Counted from the stretch's first letter, positions 38,499 to 47,771 are shown. The stretch is DNA of 64,000 bases from Pseudomonas frederiksbergensis (GCF_000802155.2 NZ_JQGJ02000024.1:1-64000); one strand, 5' to 3'. The notes: generated by a model not told the origin, from the sequence alone. Numbers and translations are program-made.

Positions 38499-39908
38499 AT
38501 GAGCAAGGGTTATTACATTGGGCTCGGTGACCAGACCACCTGTGGTGGGAAGGTACTGGATGGGGACGCACGCAACAGAATGAATGGTATCGCTCGTGCC
38601 CGTGAAGGTGATCCGGTTTCTTGTGGCAAGGACGGGGAGACTTATCGGATTGTGGGCGGGATATCAGGCATGACCAGCAACGGCCGGCGTAACGCCGGCT
38701 CGCTGGACAGCGTCAGCAGTTGCCCTTGTAACGCCAAGTTGATTCCATCGTTACTCTCGGCCACTTACAGAAAAGCCGGCGCTGCACCGCAAGCCGGCCG
38801 AGCCGCTGAATCGGTTTCGCAGCCCGCGAACACCGTTCCCGCTGCGTCGCGCCACTCGGGTTTTGCCCCTTCAAGCAACCCGGCATTCGCGGCATTCACC
38901 CGCATGGAACCCCAGGAACCGGGCTTCTACGTCGTCCCTAAAAGCGTGAGCCGTGAAGCCTTGGAAGCCACGTTATTCCCCGCGCCCGACCCGCAGGTGA
39001 TGCGCAAATTCCGAGCGTTGAACCCTCACCGCGATGTTGTAAAAGCCGGTTCGATGATCGTGCTGAGCGACCCGAACAATCTGCAATGCACCCGCGAAGA
39101 AGCTCAGGTGATGGCGGCAGCGGAAACGGTGAATGCTGCGCTCGAAGACCTGACAGCCGAACAAGCCGATTTCATGCACCGCCACGCAGCCGAGATCGCC
39201 AGCTTCACCGGTCAGACCTCGACTTGGCTCGGTGTCAGCGCCGTGGTGATGGAAAAACACTTGGCCAGCCTGCGCGATACCTTGCAAGCCATGGAACGCT
39301 TGCATCAGGACAGCTATCGCCAGCACGGCCATCTCAAATCACCGCAATTCTTTACCGAACGCAGGCTCCTGCTCGCCCAATTGGATGCTCACTTGCTGAA
39401 CTCCACCCGCCTGCGCGGCCATACGACACTGGGCGATCACCCCAAGCTGAAAACCGCCCTTGGCATTTCCAGCCGTAGTCTGGTTCATCATTGGGACAAG
39501 GCTGGCGCGCCGGGGCAGATACCGGGGTATGCGACACATGTGGAGAGCATAAGTCGTGCCGCAAAATATATGCAGATGGGTGGGTATGTCGGCATTGGGA
39601 TTGGTGGCGTGTCTTCAGTGCTCGCGGTACAGGAAGTTTGTAACGGAGGCTCTGAGGCGGCTTGTGAGAAAGTTAAGTTCACTGAAGGGGGAAAATTCGG
39701 CCTATCCACTTTTGGCGGTGCTTGGGGTGGAAGTATAGGTCTATCAGCCAGCGGGCCGCTCTGCTTGGTGCTTGGTGTCTCTACTGGTATTGGGGGTGTC
39801 ATTTGTGTCGCGGCCGTAGTGGGCGTTGGTGCTTGGGCGGGTACAGCTGCTGGAAGTATGGGAGGCGAAAAAATAGGTGATGTTATGTACGAGATAGCTT
39901 TGCCATGA
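38499..39908 (+). CDS. PAAR-domain type VI secretion effector, probable pore-forming C-terminus
   Basis: A 469-residue protein. An N-terminal PAAR domain (about 1-95, YYIGLGDQTTCGGKVLDGD) should cap the VgrG spike of a type VI secretion system. A middle region (about 150-205) includes a LysM-like segment (FYVVPKSVSREALEATLF), then a helical part (205-330), then a glycine-rich, strongly hydrophobic C-terminus (about 360-460) with repeated GxxxG-like steps. This end lacks enzyme motifs and resembles membrane-inserting toxins. The next gene overlaps by 4 bp and encodes a membrane protein, as expected of an immunity partner. No vgrG or tss gene is nearby. GGAGGG lies 8 bp before ATG 38499. GC drops towards the 3' end. 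Confidence 0.82.
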   Translation: MSKGYYIGLGDQTTCGGKVLDGDARNRMNGIARAREGDPVSCGKDGETYRIVGGISGMTSNGRRNAGSLDSVSSCPCNAKLIPSLLSATYRKAGAAPQAGRAAESVSQPANTVPAASRHSGFAPSSNPAFAAFTRMEPQEPGFYVVPKSVSREALEATLFPAPDPQVMRKFRALNPHRDVVKAGSMIVLSDPNNLQCTREEAQVMAAAETVNAALEDLTAEQADFMHRHAAEIASFTGQTSTWLGVSAVVMEKHLASLRDTLQAMERLHQDSYRQHGHLKSPQFFTERRLLLAQLDAHLLNSTRLRGHTTLGDHPKLKTALGISSRSLVHHWDKAGAPGQIPGYATHVESISRAAKYMQMGGYVGIGIGGVSSVLAVQEVCNGGSEAACEKVKFTEGGKFGLSTFGGAWGGSIGLSASGPLCLVLGVSTGIGGVICVAAVVGVGAWAGTAAGSMGGEKIGDVMYEIALP

Positions 39909-40294
39909 CGCTGGGGGAGTTCTGGAACTCTTCGCTGTCTGATTGGATTGTGTTGGCTATGATCCCCTTGAATCTTGCGTGCTTGATGTTCAGTCTGTAT
40001 CTAATTCGCCATCATTTAGACACCATGATGGCCGCTTTGAAAAACAGCCGTTTCATATACCTTTGGGCCCCCGCTTGGCGGAATCGAGGCTGCTTTGGAG
40101 GATTTGTGCTGCTAAGTAAAATTGCCGGGATGGTGATATTTTCGAATGCGTATATCCGCATCGGGGATGTGGACGCCGTTGATATCAAACATTTCCCACA
40201 CTATCTGAAACGTCTTCTCATCATTGATATAACGTTGATGACCTTTACTTTGGTATGGATGGGCGTTGTAGCTGCACTGATCAAGTTCAAATGA
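39905..40294 (+). CDS. Candidate membrane immunity protein for the PAAR effector
   Basis: A 129-residue protein with three hydrophobic helices (about 14-34, 62-80 and 104-126) and no family that I recognise. It overlaps the effector by ATGA, has low GC and is followed by a strong terminator, so the two genes form one unit. By analogy with known pairs in which a membrane-acting toxin is matched by an inner-membrane immunity protein, I infer immunity; nothing in the protein itself proves it. Confidence 0.68.
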   Translation: MTLGEFWNSSLSDWIVLAMIPLNLACLMFSLYLIRHHLDTMMAALKNSRFIYLWAPAWRNRGCFGGFVLLSKIAGMVIFSNAYIRIGDVDAVDIKHFPHYLKRLLIIDITLMTFTLVWMGVVAALIKFK

Positions 40295-40314
40295 ATCTAT
40301 CAATACCAGCAGAA

Positions 40315-40354
40315 CTGACGCCATCGCGAGTTGCTCGCGACGGCGTCAGTTTTG
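40315..40354 (+). terminator. Rho-independent terminator after the effector-immunity unit
   Basis: 16-bp arms CTGACGCCATCGCGAG and CTCGCGACGGCGTCAG with one mismatch, a 3-nt loop, then TTTTG. It contains a REP-like core, so a REP may have been adapted as terminator. Confidence 0.75.
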
Positions 40355-40373
40355 TCAGCAATTCCATGGGGGA

Positions 40374-42290
40374 TCAGACAATAGGCGCCCGATCCCAATC
40401 CAACTGCGCCGCCGCCACCGGTCGCCCAAACCAGTACCCCTGCCCCAACTCACAAGCCTGGCCCAGCAGAAACGCCGCTTGCTCGCGCTGCTCGATGCCC
40501 TCGGCATGCACCTGCATGCCCATGCTATGGGCCAGGGCGATGATCACGCGCACGATCGCCACGTCATCTTCGTCCCACGGCAGCCCGGCGACAAAGCCCT
40601 GGTCGATCTTGAGTTTCTGCACCGGTAGGCGCTTGAGCCGCAGCAGCGATGAATAACCCGTGCCGAAGTCATCGATGGCCAGGCGCACGCCCAATTCGCG
40701 CAAGCGGTGCATTTGTTCAAGCGCGACTTCCGGGTCTTCCATGACGGCGCTTTCGGTGACTTCCAATTCGAGGAAGGCCGGATCGAGGCCAGTCTCATGA
40801 AGTACGCGGGCGACTTGCTCGTACAATTCGCGACGGGCGAACAAGCGGCTGGACACATTGACCGCGACGAACGACAGGACCACGCCGGCCCGCTGCCACT
40901 GGCACATCTGCCGACAGGCCTGTTCCATGACCCAGGCGTCAACCTGGGCGATCAGCCCCGTACGCTCGGCGATCGGAATGAACTCGGCCGGCGAAACCAG
41001 CCCACGGATGGGATGCTCCCAACGCACGAGGGCCTCGACACCAACCAGGCGGCTGGTCGCCAGGTCGTGCACGGGTTGGTAATGCACGCGCAATTCCTGT
41101 TGCTGCAGGGCACGCCGCAGCTCGAAAGCGACCTCGACCCGTTGCTGAGCGTGAGCGGTGAGTTCTTCGGTGTACAGGGCGTAGCCATCCCGCCCGCTGC
41201 TCTTGGCCTTGAACAGGGCCGAATCGGCGTTACGCAACAATTGGCCGGCGCTGAGGGCATCGCCGGGAAACAGGCTGATACCGATGCTGGCGTTGATAAA
41301 CAGCGACTGCTCGCCGAGCTGCAACGGCTCTTTCAAGGCATCGAGGATGCGCCGGGCCAATGCCGCCGCCTGCCCAGGCTGCGAGCAGTTTTCCACCAGC
41401 ACCGCGAATTCGTCGCCGCCCAACCGAGCCAGGGTGATGCCCGGCGCGAACAGATCGAGAAAACGCTTGGCCACGCCTTTGAGCAATTCATCACCCACGG
41501 TGTGGCCGAGGCTGTCGTTGATGTTCTTGAAATGGTCCAGGTCCAACAGCAGCAGTGCGCACCCGCGCTTGTGAAGCTGCGCCGACGCCACGGCCTGCTC
41601 GGTGCGATCGGAAAACAGCAGGCGATTGGGCAGGCCGGTCAGCGGATCGTGATGGGCCAGGTGCGCCAGCTCATGCTCTGAATCTTTGATCGCGCTGATA
41701 TCGGAAAACACCGCGACGTATTGGCTGACTTCGCCGTTGTCATCAACAACGGCACGGATGGTCTGCCATTGCGGATAGATCTCGCCGCTTTTACGGCGGT
41801 TCCAGATTTCGCCGCTCCATTCCCCGCGGCTGGACAGTGAAGCGAACATCTCCCGGTAAAACGCCTGACCATGCCGGCCCGACTTGAACAGGTTGGGTTG
41901 CCGGCCCAGCACCTCGTCGCGGGCATAACCGGTGATCGCCATGAACGCCCGATTGACATGCACGATCAGGCCTTGACGGTCCGTGACCAGGACGCCTTCG
42001 CGGGTGCAATCGAACACGGCGGCGGCCTGGCGCAATCGCTCCCGGTCGACATCGCCCCCGCCCTTCGCGAAACAACGCGCGATCCGCACCCGAGCCATGA
42101 AAATCAACCCGGCGCTGACCAGCACCCAGGCATAACCGTTGATCAGTTGCCAGCGAAGCCGGTCGGCGGAATGATCGAAGAAACTGCTCAATAAATAACC
42201 AACCAGCTGCAACCAGGCGATCGATACCACGAGGTAAAGCAGTGCCCCACGCATGGCACTGCGGTGCGAGATGGTCATGCGGCCGTCCAT
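40374..42290 (-). CDS. Membrane PAS-GGDEF-EAL protein (c-di-GMP turnover)
   Basis: A 638-residue protein with two N-terminal membrane helices (about 13-36 and 49-68), a PAS domain (about 85-210), GGDEF (LGGDEFAVL, intact) and EAL (EALVRW, with DDFGTGYSS and the downstream AEGIE motif, intact). Both catalytic motifs look functional, but in such proteins the EAL phosphodiesterase is usually dominant. It is divergent from desA, a pairing that matches PA0285 (pipA)/PA0286 (desA) of P. aeruginosa as I recall it. The PAS domain may sense redox state or a ligand. Confidence 0.93.
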   Translation of the reverse strand: MDGRMTISHRSAMRGALLYLVVSIAWLQLVGYLLSSFFDHSADRLRWQLINGYAWVLVSAGLIFMARVRIARCFAKGGGDVDRERLRQAAAVFDCTREGVLVTDRQGLIVHVNRAFMAITGYARDEVLGRQPNLFKSGRHGQAFYREMFASLSSRGEWSGEIWNRRKSGEIYPQWQTIRAVVDDNGEVSQYVAVFSDISAIKDSEHELAHLAHHDPLTGLPNRLLFSDRTEQAVASAQLHKRGCALLLLDLDHFKNINDSLGHTVGDELLKGVAKRFLDLFAPGITLARLGGDEFAVLVENCSQPGQAAALARRILDALKEPLQLGEQSLFINASIGISLFPGDALSAGQLLRNADSALFKAKSSGRDGYALYTEELTAHAQQRVEVAFELRRALQQQELRVHYQPVHDLATSRLVGVEALVRWEHPIRGLVSPAEFIPIAERTGLIAQVDAWVMEQACRQMCQWQRAGVVLSFVAVNVSSRLFARRELYEQVARVLHETGLDPAFLELEVTESAVMEDPEVALEQMHRLRELGVRLAIDDFGTGYSSLLRLKRLPVQKLKIDQGFVAGLPWDEDDVAIVRVIIALAHSMGMQVHAEGIEQREQAAFLLGQACELGQGYWFGRPVAAAQLDWDRAPIV

Positions 42291-42423
42291 GTCCCTGAAA
42301 TTTGACGGGATTATAGAGGAAGAAACATCCTGCCACTCTTATCTGAAAGGCCGACTGGTTTTCTCTCTCGGGCTGGTGATAATGCAACGGCAGTTTCTAT
42401 TTTTATCGAGGGCCCTACAGCCT

Positions 42424-43608
42424 ATGTGGTACGAAGGTTTTCTTGGCTTGTCGCCCTGGTCGCTGGTGGCAGTCACCCTGCTGATGACCCACGTGACGAT
42501 CATCAGCGTCACGGTCTACCTGCACCGTTATTCGGCTCACCGTTCCCTTGAACTGAACGCCGGCCTCAAACATTTCTTTCGTTTCTGGCTGTGGCTGACC
42601 ACGGCGCAGAACACCCGCGAGTGGACCGCCATCCACCGCAAGCACCACGCTAAATGCGAAACCGAGGATGACCCTCACAGTCCGGTCATCAAGGGCCTTT
42701 CCACCGTGCTGCGCAAAGGCGCCGAGCTGTACCGTGCCGAAGCGGAAAACCCGGAAACCCTGCGCATCTATGGCAAGAACTGCCCAGAGGACTGGATCGA
42801 ACGCAACCTCTACAGCCGTTACCCGCTGCTGGGCGTGGCGATCATGGGCGTCATCGACCTGCTACTGTTCGGCACCATTGGCATCACCATCTGGGCCATC
42901 CAGATGATGTGGATTCCCGTATGGGCCGCGGGCGTGGTCAATGGCCTGGGGCATGCCGTGGGCTATCGCAACTTCGAATGCCGCGACGCGGCGACCAACC
43001 TGGTGCCTTGGGGCATCCTGATCGGTGGCGAAGAGCTGCACAACAACCACCACACCTACCCCAATTCCGCCAAGCTGTCGGTGCGCAAATGGGAGTTCGA
43101 CCTGGGCTGGGCCTGGATCAAGGTGTTCAGCTTCCTGCGCCTGGCCAAGGTCCAGCGGGTCGCGCCGATCGCCCATCGGGTCGAAGGCAAGGGCCACCTG
43201 GACATGGACACGGCCATGGCCATTCTCAACAACCGTTTCCAGATCATGGCCCAGTACCGCCGGCTGGTCATTGCGCCGCTGGTCAAGCAGGAACTGGAAA
43301 AGGTCGATCACTCTGTCCGCCACCAGTTTCACCGAGCCAAACGCCTGCTGTCCCGGGAAACCAGCCTGCTGGACGACCGTCACCATGTGCGCATCCAGAA
43401 CATGCTGGAGCACAGCCAGGCGCTGAAGGTGATCTACGAAAAACGCCTGGCCTTGCAGCAGATCTGGGTCAAGACCAGCAGCAACGGCCACGACATGCTC
43501 GCGGCCATCAAGGAATGGGTCCACGAAGCAGAAGCCAGTGGCATCCAGTCCCTGCGGGACTTCGCCGACCAGCTGAAAACCTACTCGCTGCGGCCAGCCA
43601 CGGCCTGA
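42424..43608 (+). CDS. desA: DesA-like acyl-lipid delta-9 fatty acid desaturase
   Basis: Aerobic membrane desaturase of 394 residues acting on phospholipid acyl chains to keep membranes fluid. Histidine boxes HRYSAH, HRKHH and HNNHH are present between hydrophobic helices, followed by a long cytoplasmic helical tail (about 240-394). I start it at ATG 42424 (MWYEGFLGLSPW), which agrees with known DesA starts; the longer open frame back to 42253 would overlap the divergent neighbour. Divergent from the GGDEF-EAL gene. Confidence 0.9.
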   Translation: MWYEGFLGLSPWSLVAVTLLMTHVTIISVTVYLHRYSAHRSLELNAGLKHFFRFWLWLTTAQNTREWTAIHRKHHAKCETEDDPHSPVIKGLSTVLRKGAELYRAEAENPETLRIYGKNCPEDWIERNLYSRYPLLGVAIMGVIDLLLFGTIGITIWAIQMMWIPVWAAGVVNGLGHAVGYRNFECRDAATNLVPWGILIGGEELHNNHHTYPNSAKLSVRKWEFDLGWAWIKVFSFLRLAKVQRVAPIAHRVEGKGHLDMDTAMAILNNRFQIMAQYRRLVIAPLVKQELEKVDHSVRHQFHRAKRLLSRETSLLDDRHHVRIQNMLEHSQALKVIYEKRLALQQIWVKTSSNGHDMLAAIKEWVHEAEASGIQSLRDFADQLKTYSLRPATA

Positions 43609-43648
43609 CCTGACCTGACCTGACCACACCATGTGGGAAGGGCTTTTT

Positions 43649-43743
43649 TGTGGCGAGGGAGCTTGCTCCCGCTGGGCTGCGCAGCAGCCCTTCTTTCCTT
43701 GTGAGCGCTTCGCGCTCAAGCGGGAGCAAGCTCCCTCGCCACA
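43649..43743. repeat. REPIN: paired inverted REP sequences
   Basis: Two REPs in opposite orientation form perfect 25-bp arms (43649-43673 and 43719-43743) around 45 bp that hold two smaller hairpins (GGGCTGCGCAGCAGCCC and TGAGCGCTTCGCGCTCA). This is the complete REPIN form known in Pseudomonas, mobilised by RAYT transposases encoded elsewhere. Confidence 0.88.
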
Positions 43744-43865
43744 GATTCAATACCTGGCATCTTACGGGCTAAATCCCCCGCCCTTCGTCGCCTGAAAAGG
43801 AACTTCGCCCACAATCCCCTATCTCAAGAGCACTTCGCCATCCTGGCGGGCTTTGGAGTGAGCGC

Positions 43866-44897
43866 GTGCAAATCCATAGCAATGCACGTTCCTTGAGATT
43901 TGTGCCAATGGTCGATAAGAACCTACAGGATTCATCCCAGCCGCATTGGCCCGAAGCGGCGCAGACGCTCATGGCGCTGATGCATGCCCAGGGCGAAGTT
44001 GCGCGCCTGAGCGAGCGGGAGCAGCTGTTCAGTTCGCTGTTGGTCAGCGTCAATGCGGTGCTGTGGGCGTTCAATTGGGAGACCCGGCAAGTGCTGTATG
44101 TCAGCCCGGCTTACGAGCGGATTTTCGGCCGGCCCGCGGGGCTGGTCCTGGCGGATTACAACGAATGGCGTGACGCCATCTACCCGGACGATCTGGATTA
44201 CGCCGAGCGCAGCCTGGCTGAAGTGCTGGTCAAAGGCGCGGTCGAAGACCGTGAGTATCGGATTATCGCCGCCGACGGCCAGATTCGTTGGCTAAGCGAC
44301 AAGTGCTTCATCAACCGTCAGGCCGATCCGGGACAACCAGTGATCGTCGTCGGCATTGCCGAGGACATCACCGAAAAAAAGCTGCTCGAAAGCGAACTGC
44401 AGCGCCTGGCGACCACCGACGTATTGACCCAGAGCAGCAACCGTCGCCACTTCTTCGAATGCGCCCATCGCGAATTCGAGCAGGCACGGTTGCAAGGCAC
44501 TCCCATGGCATTCCTGTTGCTGGACATCGATGATTTCAAATTGATCAACGACACCTACGGCCATCAGGAAGGCGATACGGTGTTGCAGAAGATCGCAGAG
44601 AGCGGACGGAGCGTGCTCAGGCGCGGTGACCTGTTCGGACGGATCGGCGGTGAGGAATTCGCCGCTGTGTTTCCAGGTTGCGCACCGGACATGGCGTTGC
44701 AGGTCGCAGAACGCTTGCAGCGGGAGATCCAGCGCTTGGCGTTCCGCTGCGGCGAGCAGAACTTCGGCATCACTGTCAGCCAGGGCTTGACCGGGATCAC
44801 CGCCGAAGACCAGACGCTCGATAGCCTGTTCTCCCGCGCGGATGCGGCCATGTACGAGGCCAAGCGCCAGGGCAAGAACCGCATCATCGCGGCTTGA
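43866..44897 (+). CDS. PAS-GGDEF diguanylate cyclase
   Basis: A 343-residue soluble protein: helical lead (1-55), PAS fold with PAC (about 55-175) and GGDEF domain (about 178-343). The active site is GGEEF, and an inhibitory site RxxD (RRGD) lies five residues before it, so product-inhibited c-di-GMP synthesis is expected. GTG 43866 has GGAG 7 bp upstream; ATG 43908 is an alternative. By order and architecture it corresponds to PA0290-type proteins, as I recall them. Confidence 0.9.
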   Translation: MQIHSNARSLRFVPMVDKNLQDSSQPHWPEAAQTLMALMHAQGEVARLSEREQLFSSLLVSVNAVLWAFNWETRQVLYVSPAYERIFGRPAGLVLADYNEWRDAIYPDDLDYAERSLAEVLVKGAVEDREYRIIAADGQIRWLSDKCFINRQADPGQPVIVVGIAEDITEKKLLESELQRLATTDVLTQSSNRRHFFECAHREFEQARLQGTPMAFLLLDIDDFKLINDTYGHQEGDTVLQKIAESGRSVLRRGDLFGRIGGEEFAAVFPGCAPDMALQVAERLQREIQRLAFRCGEQNFGITVSQGLTGITAEDQTLDSLFSRADAAMYEAKRQGKNRIIAA

Positions 44898-44920
44898 TCA
44901 GACTTCACCACTTAACCGTG

Positions 44921-44940
44921 TGCGAGCAGGCTCGCTCCCA
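44921..44940. repeat. REP palindrome
   Basis: TGCGAGCAGGCTCGCTCCCA lies between the convergent diguanylate cyclase and HDOD genes. Confidence 0.7.
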
Positions 44941-44958
44941 TGCGGTTAACGGGTGGTT

Positions 44959-46173
44959 TTACTGGCGGCGCAATCGCATCAATTCCGGTAGCCCTATCTT
45001 CAGCAAACGCGCCGTGCGCCCCCCAGCCAGCTCTTCAAGCCCCTCATGGGATGGCAGATGGGCCAGTTGCGCGGCCATGTTCATCACCAGCGCCTCGCGG
45101 GAATAAACCCCGCCGCCGAGGCCATACACTGCCGCGATCAACTCTCGCAGTTCCAGGGGCAGGCGCCAGCGGGCGCGCAGTGCCGAGCCGAAGCCGGCGC
45201 CGAACGCTTCAAGCGAGTCCCCGATTTCCTCGGGCTCATCCAGGTCGCCCCCGGCCTGCTTCCATTCTTCCAGGCAACGCAGCAACGCCAGATCGCCCAA
45301 GCGATGCAACAGGCCGGCGCAATAGCAGCGTTCCTGCTCCAGATCGAGCAGGCGTGCCATTGTCCGAGCGTACTCTGCGGTGTGCAGCGACAATTCCCAG
45401 TAGCGTTCGGCATAGTCTGCCAGGCAAGGATCACTCAGCCGGGCACAACGCTTGAGCGTCAAGCCCAGGATCAGATTCATGCTCTGCCCGGTACCGAGCT
45501 GGTGCAGCGCCTGGGCCAGCGTCTGTACCGGCCCGCCACCCTGATGCTGCGCGGCGCTGTTGGCGGCGGCAATCAGCACGGCGGTAATCTGCGGGTCGGC
45601 GCGAAATTCGTCTCCCAACAGCTTCAGGTCCAGGCCACCGGGATTGAGGCAACGCTTTACCGCCACTTGCACATCGGCCATCAACGGCGCGCCTTCGGCA
45701 AAATCCCGTCGACGCTCCAGGAAAGTCGCCAATGTCAGCCCAGGGCCCGGGATGGGCAAGGCATTGGAAGTATCTTCACCACTCAAGAGCAGGCCTTGCA
45801 GCCGTTGGGTCAGGTTCTCCCGGTTCAACGGTTTGGTCAGGTACGCCGTCGGCGCCAGCGGCAACACCTCGCGCACGCTGGCGCTGTCATTGCGCTGGCT
45901 AACCAGGATGAAAGGCAACGCGGGTGAGCGACGCTGCTGGCGCAAGCCGCGCAGGATGCTCAAGCCATCGACGCCCGGCAGCTCCCAGTCGGCGATGATC
46001 AAGTCATATGGGTGGTGGGCAAGCAATTCCAGGGCCTGCTTTCCTTCGCCACAGGTGTCCACCCGAGCGTCGCAGCGCACCGCTGACAACGCCTGCTCCA
46101 GCAGCTCCCTGGACGCCGGGTCGGCCTCGGCAATCAGTACACGCGGTCCAGCAGGTAAATCCACAGCCGTCAT
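44959..46173 (-). CDS. Response regulator with HDOD output domain
   Basis: A 404-residue protein. The receiver domain (about 10-130) has the phospho-acceptor aspartate in IIADWELPGVDG and the conserved Lys in YLTKPLN. An HDOD domain (about 160-360) follows, a relative of HD phosphohydrolases that usually lacks full catalytic residues and serves in signalling. No kinase gene is adjacent. It lies downstream of gabT on the same strand, but a terminator separates them. Confidence 0.88.
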   Translation of the reverse strand: MTAVDLPAGPRVLIAEADPASRELLEQALSAVRCDARVDTCGEGKQALELLAHHPYDLIIADWELPGVDGLSILRGLRQQRRSPALPFILVSQRNDSASVREVLPLAPTAYLTKPLNRENLTQRLQGLLLSGEDTSNALPIPGPGLTLATFLERRRDFAEGAPLMADVQVAVKRCLNPGGLDLKLLGDEFRADPQITAVLIAAANSAAQHQGGGPVQTLAQALHQLGTGQSMNLILGLTLKRCARLSDPCLADYAERYWELSLHTAEYARTMARLLDLEQERCYCAGLLHRLGDLALLRCLEEWKQAGGDLDEPEEIGDSLEAFGAGFGSALRARWRLPLELRELIAAVYGLGGGVYSREALVMNMAAQLAHLPSHEGLEELAGGRTARLLKIGLPELMRLRRQ

Positions 46174-46263
46174 GCCGCATCGCTCCCATGTAATACATGC
46201 ACCTTAGACAATAGTGGTCGTTCCAGACAGCTCAACCACATCGGGAACCTGTTCCCGGATATG

Positions 46264-46289
46264 AAAAAACCCGCCGAAGCGGGTTTTTT
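46264..46289 (-). terminator. Bidirectional terminator after gabT
   Basis: Stem CCCGC/GCGGG with a CGAA loop, flanked by AAAAAA and TTTTTT, 34 bp after the gabT stop. It can work in both directions. Confidence 0.85.
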
Positions 46290-46322
46290 GTGGGTCAGTG
46301 CACAACTCAGAGCTCGTAAATA

Positions 46323-47600
46323 TCAGAGTTCGGAGAAGCACTCTTCGATGATCGCCAGGCCTTTGTCCAGTTGCTCGTCCGGCGCGGTCAGCGGCACCAG
46401 CACCCGCAGGACGTTGCCGTAGGTGCCGCAGGACAGCAGGATCAAACCCTTGTCACGCGCCTTGGCAACGACTTGCGCCACAGCGGCGGCGTTCGGCTTG
46501 TGGCTGTCGCCATTTTCGAACAGCTCCACGGCGATCATCGCGCCCAGGGCACGTACTTCACCAATCACCGGATATTTCTTCTGGATAGCCTTGAGGCCAG
46601 TCACCAGGCGTTCGCCCACGGCCTTGCAGCGATCCAGCAGGTGTTCTTCTTCGAACACTTCCATCACCGCCAGCGCTGCGGCACAAGCGATCGGGCTACC
46701 CGCATAGGTACCGCCCAGGCCACCCGGCGCGATGGCGTCCATGTACTCGGCCTTGCCGCAGACACCGGCCAGCGGGAAGCCGCCAGCGATGGATTTGGCG
46801 AAGGTGGTCAGGTCGGCGGCAACGCCCATCTGTTCCATGGCGAAGAAAGTACCGGTACGACCGGCACCGGTCTGCACTTCGTCAGCGATCAGCAGGATGC
46901 CGTGCTGGTCGCACAAGGCGCGCAGGCGCTTCATGAATTCCTTCGGCGCCACGTAGAAACCACCCTCGCCCTGGACCGGCTCGATGATGATGGCGGCGAT
47001 GTCGCGTGGCTCGGCGTCGTTCTTGAAGATGCGTTCGATGCTGGCGATGGAGTCGTCGATGCTCACGCCATGCAGTTCGTTCGGGTACAAGGCGCGGAAG
47101 ATACCGCCAGGCATCAGGCCCATGCCGGCGGAGTACGGCACGACTTTACCGGTGAGGCCCAAGGTCATCATGGTACGGCCGTGATAAGCGCCGGTGAACG
47201 CGATCACGCCGGCACGGCCAGTGGCGGCGCGGGCGATTTTCACGGCGTTCTCCACCGCTTCCGAACCGGTGGTCACCAGCAGGGTTTTCTTGGCGAAATC
47301 ACCTGGGACCTTGGCGTTGATTTTTTCGCACAGTTCCACGTACGGCTCGTAGGCCAGGACCTGGAAGCAGGTGTGAGTCAGCTTGTTCAGCTGTGCGGTC
47401 ACGGCGGCGATGATCTTCGGGTGCACATGGCCGGTGTTCAGCACGGCGATACCGCCAGCGAAGTCGATGAATTCACGACCTTCAACGTCGGTTACCGTGG
47501 CGTTCTTCGCCGATTCGGCGAAGATCGGGTGAATCTGGCCGACGCCACGGGGAACAGCGGCGGTGCGGCGGGCCATCAAGTCAGCGTTAGTCTTGCTCAT
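46323..47600 (-). CDS. gabT: GabT, 4-aminobutyrate aminotransferase
   Basis: PLP enzyme of 425 residues that transfers the amino group of GABA to 2-oxoglutarate, giving succinic semialdehyde. The PLP lysine lies in TFAKSIAGGFPLAG, with the class-III motif LLIADEVQTGAGRTG before it. ATG 47600 has GAGGAC upstream and starts MSKTNADLMARR. It forms the second step of a gabD-gabT unit with the gene upstream (171-bp gap). Confidence 0.96.
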   Translation of the reverse strand: MSKTNADLMARRTAAVPRGVGQIHPIFAESAKNATVTDVEGREFIDFAGGIAVLNTGHVHPKIIAAVTAQLNKLTHTCFQVLAYEPYVELCEKINAKVPGDFAKKTLLVTTGSEAVENAVKIARAATGRAGVIAFTGAYHGRTMMTLGLTGKVVPYSAGMGLMPGGIFRALYPNELHGVSIDDSIASIERIFKNDAEPRDIAAIIIEPVQGEGGFYVAPKEFMKRLRALCDQHGILLIADEVQTGAGRTGTFFAMEQMGVAADLTTFAKSIAGGFPLAGVCGKAEYMDAIAPGGLGGTYAGSPIACAAALAVMEVFEEEHLLDRCKAVGERLVTGLKAIQKKYPVIGEVRALGAMIAVELFENGDSHKPNAAAVAQVVAKARDKGLILLSCGTYGNVLRVLVPLTAPDEQLDKGLAIIEECFSEL

Positions 47601-47771
47601 TACAGTCCTCATTCGCCGCTCATCGGTCGGCGTGGCTCAAGGAATACATGGCGGGGAGGCAACTGCGACAGCATGCGATGATCGACTGCCGCAGCGTTCC
47701 GGCCACAAGAAACAGAACGGGTGAAACGCGCAAAGGGACAGCGCTCTCGTGCCCTTTGCGCTTGAAGCAGA

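Noticed and set aside
46238-46260. Second terminator next to the gabT terminator
   Set aside because: A TCGGGAAC/GTTCCCGGA stem is present but has no T run on either side; kept only as a possible hairpin.
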